From assembly GCA_027068695.1 (NCBI GenBank), contig JAMOMG010000013.1, positions 1 through 19,664 of the forward strand: a stretch of DNA of 19,664 nt, written 5' to 3'. The notes below the pieces were generated by a model. The model ran no database searches. It was not told where the DNA came from and saw only the letters and a program-made list of their open reading frames with translations. This document shows positions 17,638 to 19,664 of this stretch, one piece after another. The DNA comes from Flavobacteriaceae bacterium. Lineage in GTDB: Bacteria > Bacteroidota > Bacteroidia > Flavobacteriales > Flavobacteriaceae. The first letter of the stretch is position 1; each line of letters begins with the position of its first letter. The position numbers were made by a program, and so were the translations under genes.

Positions 17638-17762
17638 AAAGGCTCCTACGAGGGAGCCTTCGCCAAGATTTATTCTTGGTATTCAGTTCACCATTACCGG
17701 GCATAGCCTCGACCCCTTCGGTTGTGTGACGTCATGATAAATCATGTCTGCTATTCGTCATG
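17638..17762 (-). ncRNA. Candidate structured small RNA (minus strand, about 125 nt)
   Basis: Read on the minus strand, this has every part of a small RNA gene. A promoter-like pair TTGAAT-17-TATCAT lies just upstream (17768-17796). The predicted 5' stem-loop has outer arms TGACG/CGTCA and an inner CATGAT/ATCATG stem. A middle stem TCTTGG/CCAAGA (17663-17679, given in + strand order as CCAAGA...TCTTGG) follows, then a terminator. Its local base composition is clearly more G+C-rich than the surrounding intergenic DNA, and no reading frame explains it. It does not match tRNA, tmRNA, 6S, SRP RNA or a retron msr-msd that I can recognise. It could be an independent regulatory RNA, an RNA linked to the island, or a folded transposable end. 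Confidence 0.5.
17639..17660 (-). terminator. Rho-independent terminator of the small RNA candidate
   Basis: A perfect 8-bp stem AAGGCTCC/GGAGCCTT with a 6-base loop (17639-17646 and 17653-17660). On the minus strand it is followed by TTTGTTATTT, a T-rich tract. On the + strand it is followed by CGCC, so it terminates minus-strand transcripts only. Confidence 0.6.
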
Positions 17763-17767
17763 AACCT

Positions 17768-17796
17768 ATGATAAACCTTTGGTTGTCAAAATTCAA
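17768..17796 (-). promoter_or_regulatory. Promoter candidate for the small RNA
   Basis: On the minus strand TTGAAT (17796 down to 17791, four of six to consensus) is followed after exactly 17 bp by TATCAT (17773 down to 17768, five of six). The predicted start is near 17761, giving a transcript of about 125 nt to the terminator. A TTGACA also overlaps at 17789-17784 but has no -10 at proper spacing. Confidence 0.4.
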
Positions 17797-18103
17797 TGAA
17801 AACATATTTCAAAGGTATTAGGGGGATTAAGTAGAATTAGTGAACAGCAAATTCAAAAATTATGGAATCAACAACGCTAGTTACCACTAGTGCACCTTTC
17901 ATGAGGAGACCTTTAATTGCATAGACCCCTTAGCAATGTTTCTCTAAAGGTAGCTTAATGAGTATTTTATTCTTAAGAATGACAGGTATAGTAACACTTG
18001 TACTAGTACTAAAATATTCAGTAGTTTTGTGAATTATGCGACTCAACTCACCCGAACGATAACAATATTCATTATTAAGTGTTCCTGCTGTATTGTCAAA
18101 TGC
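17797..18103. other. Intergenic region between the small RNA candidate and the nucleotidase gene
   Basis: No gene longer than 24 codons is supported here. A short hydrophobic open frame at 17958-18032 is listed separately. The + strand holds a small ACTAG-type inverted repeat near 17878-17890. Nothing else of note was found. Confidence 0.35.
17958..18032 (+). CDS. Possible 24-residue hydrophobic peptide
   Basis: An ATG at 17958 with a ribosome-site-like AAAGGTAG four bases upstream opens a frame encoding MSILFLRMTGIVTLVLVLKY and four further residues. It ends with TGA at 18030-18032. Most of it could form one membrane helix, as in small toxic or regulatory membrane peptides. The reading frame is short enough to arise by chance, and no promoter is clear, so this is a low-confidence call. 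Confidence 0.2.
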   Translation: MSILFLRMTGIVTLVLVLKYSVVL

Positions 18104-18568
18104 TTATAACTGAAGCGTTAAATACTTTCTAACCGCTTCCCATGTTGGATACTGCTTGCTTCCAAACTGAATTAGCTCACCTTCAAAGTTTTCCTGTCCT
18201 CTACCTTCTATATAATCATCAATCAGTATTGCCCCTTTCATTAATCCCTTATTTGAGCAGATAATTAATCGCTCAACAAAATCTATTCCAAAGTAATGTT
18301 CAATCCAGACTCTTTTTTCTGTATATGAAAAAGGATTCATCACAGATGGTGCTGTCAGTATATATGGGATAAAATTTTCAGAATCAATTAATGCTTCGAC
18401 AGCTTCAATGGCTCCATCTATCGGTCTGAGTTTTTGATAAAACCCATATTGCGACTGAGGAAATAGAATTCCAGGGTTTGATTTTATATCTTGTTCCTGA
18501 GCTTCTGTGAAGTGACAGATAACATCATCCATATCTATGTAAATTATTTTTGTATTTTGTTTATTCAA
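18104..18568 (-). CDS. HAD-superfamily 5'-nucleotidase (NT5C-like)
   Basis: A 154-residue protein of the 5'(3')-deoxyribonucleotidase group of HAD phosphatases, expected to remove phosphate from nucleoside monophosphates. HAD motif I appears as IIYIDMDDVI, with nucleophile Asp12 and acid-base Asp14. Motif II is probably the Thr in YILTAPS, and motif IV is ILIDDY. The small size with a short cap is normal for bacterial members (about 160-200 residues). The start is a TTG at 18568, supported by AGAGAGGT 8 bp upstream; no ATG lies near. It follows the unknown gene by 23 bp on the same strand, so the two are probably co-transcribed. It could be a housekeeping gene next to the island or a nucleotide-modifying accessory gene. 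Its 3' end faces the small RNA region. Confidence 0.75.
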   Translation of the reverse strand: MNKQNTKIIYIDMDDVICHFTEAQEQDIKSNPGILFPQSQYGFYQKLRPIDGAIEAVEALIDSENFIPYILTAPSVMNPFSYTEKRVWIEHYFGIDFVERLIICSNKGLMKGAILIDDYIEGRGQENFEGELIQFGSKQYPTWEAVRKYLTLQL

Positions 18569-18591
18569 AATGAATTACCTCTCTAGATTTA

Positions 18592-19491
18592 TCACTCTTT
18601 GGTGTAAAAACTTTCTAATGTTTCACTCCAGAATACTTTAGGTGACTCTGTAAAACCTTCATCATCTTTTTCTATAATTAATTCATAATAAATACTACTT
18701 AAGGTTGACCTTGGAATACTATCATTTCGACTATTCTTTGTGAGAACTTTTTTGTTTATTTTAGTCTTTTCCGACATTTTCAACATTCTTTCAGGAATTG
18801 AATGTCCGAAGTGTTCCTTGTTCATTTTAATGTTTGAATAATAGAAATAATCTTCTTCAACTGCTTGATCAATAAAATTATATATTTCTGATACAGAAAA
18901 ATTATTTAATATTTGATAAATGAATATTAAAGTTCTATCTCCAGCCCCATAAACAAATCCTAGTTCCTCACATCTGTATTGTAGATAAATTAGAGCTTCG
19001 TTGTACGCAAGAGTATATGTAAAACTATAAATTTGAGTATTTTCATCAAAGTATATATTGTTCACTATGTCATTATATGTTGTTCTGTAACTTTCATACA
19101 GTGGTTGTCTTTCTCCTTCAGTGCCAATGTTCACAATCCAATTGACCTCCTCACTATCAAAGTCATTTGTGATTTTATTATTTTTAAAATTAAAAGCCTC
19201 TATTTTAGAGCTGGGGTCAACTAGTATAATGCCTTTTGTATAAAGACAATTAAGTACATCTAAATCCATAGCTTTAGTTGGAGATAAGCACTTATCATGT
19301 TTAATCGAATTTAATGGTATTATTACTTCAAATGCTTCATCTGTAAGAACTCTAAAGATTGCTAATAGATATATCTTATTATTATAGCTTAAATCATTGT
19401 AGTTAACTGGCTTATGATTTAAATCGTACTTAGCACTAATAAGTTCTCTCTTTTTCTTTGTTGTTAATGATTGTTTTGTGGTGCTACTCAT
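18592..19491 (-). CDS. Protein of unknown function, upstream partner of the nucleotidase
   Basis: A 299-residue protein that I do not recognise. It begins MSSTTKQSLTTKKKREL and is hydrophilic, rich in Tyr, Asn and Glu, with no signal peptide or membrane helix. Residues 35-85 include NKIYLLAIFRVLTD and LDVLNCLYTKGIIL, which look like a winged-helix or helical fold. Near the C-terminus, GHSIPERMLKMSEK and SIPRSTLSSIYYELII resemble a repeated helix pattern. The start is the ATG at 19491 with AGAGG about 9 bp upstream. A longer frame from a GTG at 19569 enters the neighbouring IS and is rejected. Any original promoter more than about 50 bp upstream has been replaced by the IS21-like end, so expression may be altered. 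A cargo role is inference from position only. Confidence 0.6.
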   Translation of the reverse strand: MSSTTKQSLTTKKKRELISAKYDLNHKPVNYNDLSYNNKIYLLAIFRVLTDEAFEVIIPLNSIKHDKCLSPTKAMDLDVLNCLYTKGIILVDPSSKIEAFNFKNNKITNDFDSEEVNWIVNIGTEGERQPLYESYRTTYNDIVNNIYFDENTQIYSFTYTLAYNEALIYLQYRCEELGFVYGAGDRTLIFIYQILNNFSVSEIYNFIDQAVEEDYFYYSNIKMNKEHFGHSIPERMLKMSEKTKINKKVLTKNSRNDSIPRSTLSSIYYELIIEKDDEGFTESPKVFWSETLESFYTKE

Positions 19492-19541
19492 ACAATTATA
19501 CCTCTGACTTCCCAACTCTTTACTGCAAAGAATAACATAAT

Positions 19542-19664
19542 TGTTACCAACAATGCAAAAATGAGCCACATCAACAGTTGAAAAGTGAGCCAGTTATATA
19601 ACAATGGTACTTTTTAATTAAAGTGCCTATGATTACAACTGAAGAACTCATGAAAATAAAGATA
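19542..19664 (+). mobile_element. IS21-like element, left end
   Basis: The DNA from about 19542 begins TGTTACC and carries two copies of a GAGCCA repeat, AAATGAGCCA (19559-19568) and AAGTGAGCCA (19583-19592). IS21-family ends typically have such multiple internal repeats for transposase binding. An IstA-like reading frame starts 37 bp later. The outer boundary is inferred; the element runs off the window. Confidence 0.5.
19629..19664 (+). CDS. IS21-type transposase IstA, N-terminal fragment
   Basis: An ATG at 19629 encodes MITTEELMKIKI and stays open to the window end. This resembles the start of IstA proteins (MI-x-x-E-x-x-x-x-I), which continue into a helix-turn-helix. Only 12 codons are seen, but the flanking GAGCCA repeats support the call. 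No catalytic residue is inside the window. Confidence 0.45.
   Translation, partial: MITTEELMKIKI

Noticed and set aside
17638..17796. tRNA, tmRNA or retron msr-msd in the structured region
   Set aside because: There is no acceptor stem with CCA, no T-loop GTTCGA pattern and no tag frame. The RT in the window is of the UG1 type, not a retron RT, and is distant.
19033..19224. 63-codon plus-strand frame inside the unknown minus-strand gene
   Set aside because: The opposite frame is far longer and has a ribosome binding site; this frame is only hydrophobic by antisense composition.
19492..19569. Longer GTG start (19569) for the unknown gene
   Set aside because: The extension lies partly in the IS21-like end and has no ribosome site, whereas the ATG at 19491 has one.
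1..19664. CRISPR array
   Set aside because: No set of regularly spaced direct repeats of 20-40 bp was found by reading; the repeats seen are short inverted repeats.

Overview
The window looks like an accessory genomic island from an AT-rich gammaproteobacterium, probably marine (Vibrio, Shewanella or Pseudoalteromonas type). This is inferred from the strong A/T bias, the types of mobile genes and the IS elements. No core chromosomal gene is present to fix the species.

Left edge and mobility module (1-6211, nearly all + strand). The window opens inside an insertion sequence: the first 16 codons of an IS5-type transposase lie on the minus strand. The IS appears to have removed the 5' part of a tyrosine recombinase gene. 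A tightly packed operon follows: the truncated recombinase, a second large tyrosine recombinase with an intact R...HxxR...Y set, a small coiled-coil protein, a VPA1267-like small protein and a RecD2-like SF1 helicase. The recombinase pair plus small protein resembles the TnpA/TnpB/TnpC set of Tn554-like elements and the 'gamma-mobile-trio' of Vibrio defence islands. Which of the two it belongs to was not resolved.

Cargo (6212-17216, + strand). A good sigma70-type promoter (TTGACA, 16 bp, TATATT) precedes three translationally coupled genes. These are an OLD-family ATPase/TOPRIM nuclease (GajA-like), a UvrD/PcrA-like helicase (GajB-like) and a 1270-residue reverse transcriptase-nitrilase fusion of the UG1/DRT type 1 kind. 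The stop and start codons overlap by 10 bp at the first junction and abut as TGAATG at the second. An apparent Gabija pair and an apparent DRT1 protein are therefore made from one message and may form one composite anti-phage system. After 214-274 bp carrying an AT-rich inverted repeat comes a UPF1/DNA2-like SF1 helicase, a possible further component.

Right part (17217-19664). A non-coding stretch of almost 900 bp is rich in hairpins. It contains a convincing candidate small RNA on the minus strand (about 17638-17762) with a promoter-like pair, three stem-loops and a terminator. Beyond it, two minus-strand genes form a pair: a protein of unknown function and a HAD-type 5'-nucleotidase. The window ends in the left end of an IS21-like element (terminal repeats and the first 12 codons of an IstA-like protein). 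The cargo is thus flanked by two different IS elements, which fits a much-rearranged defence island.
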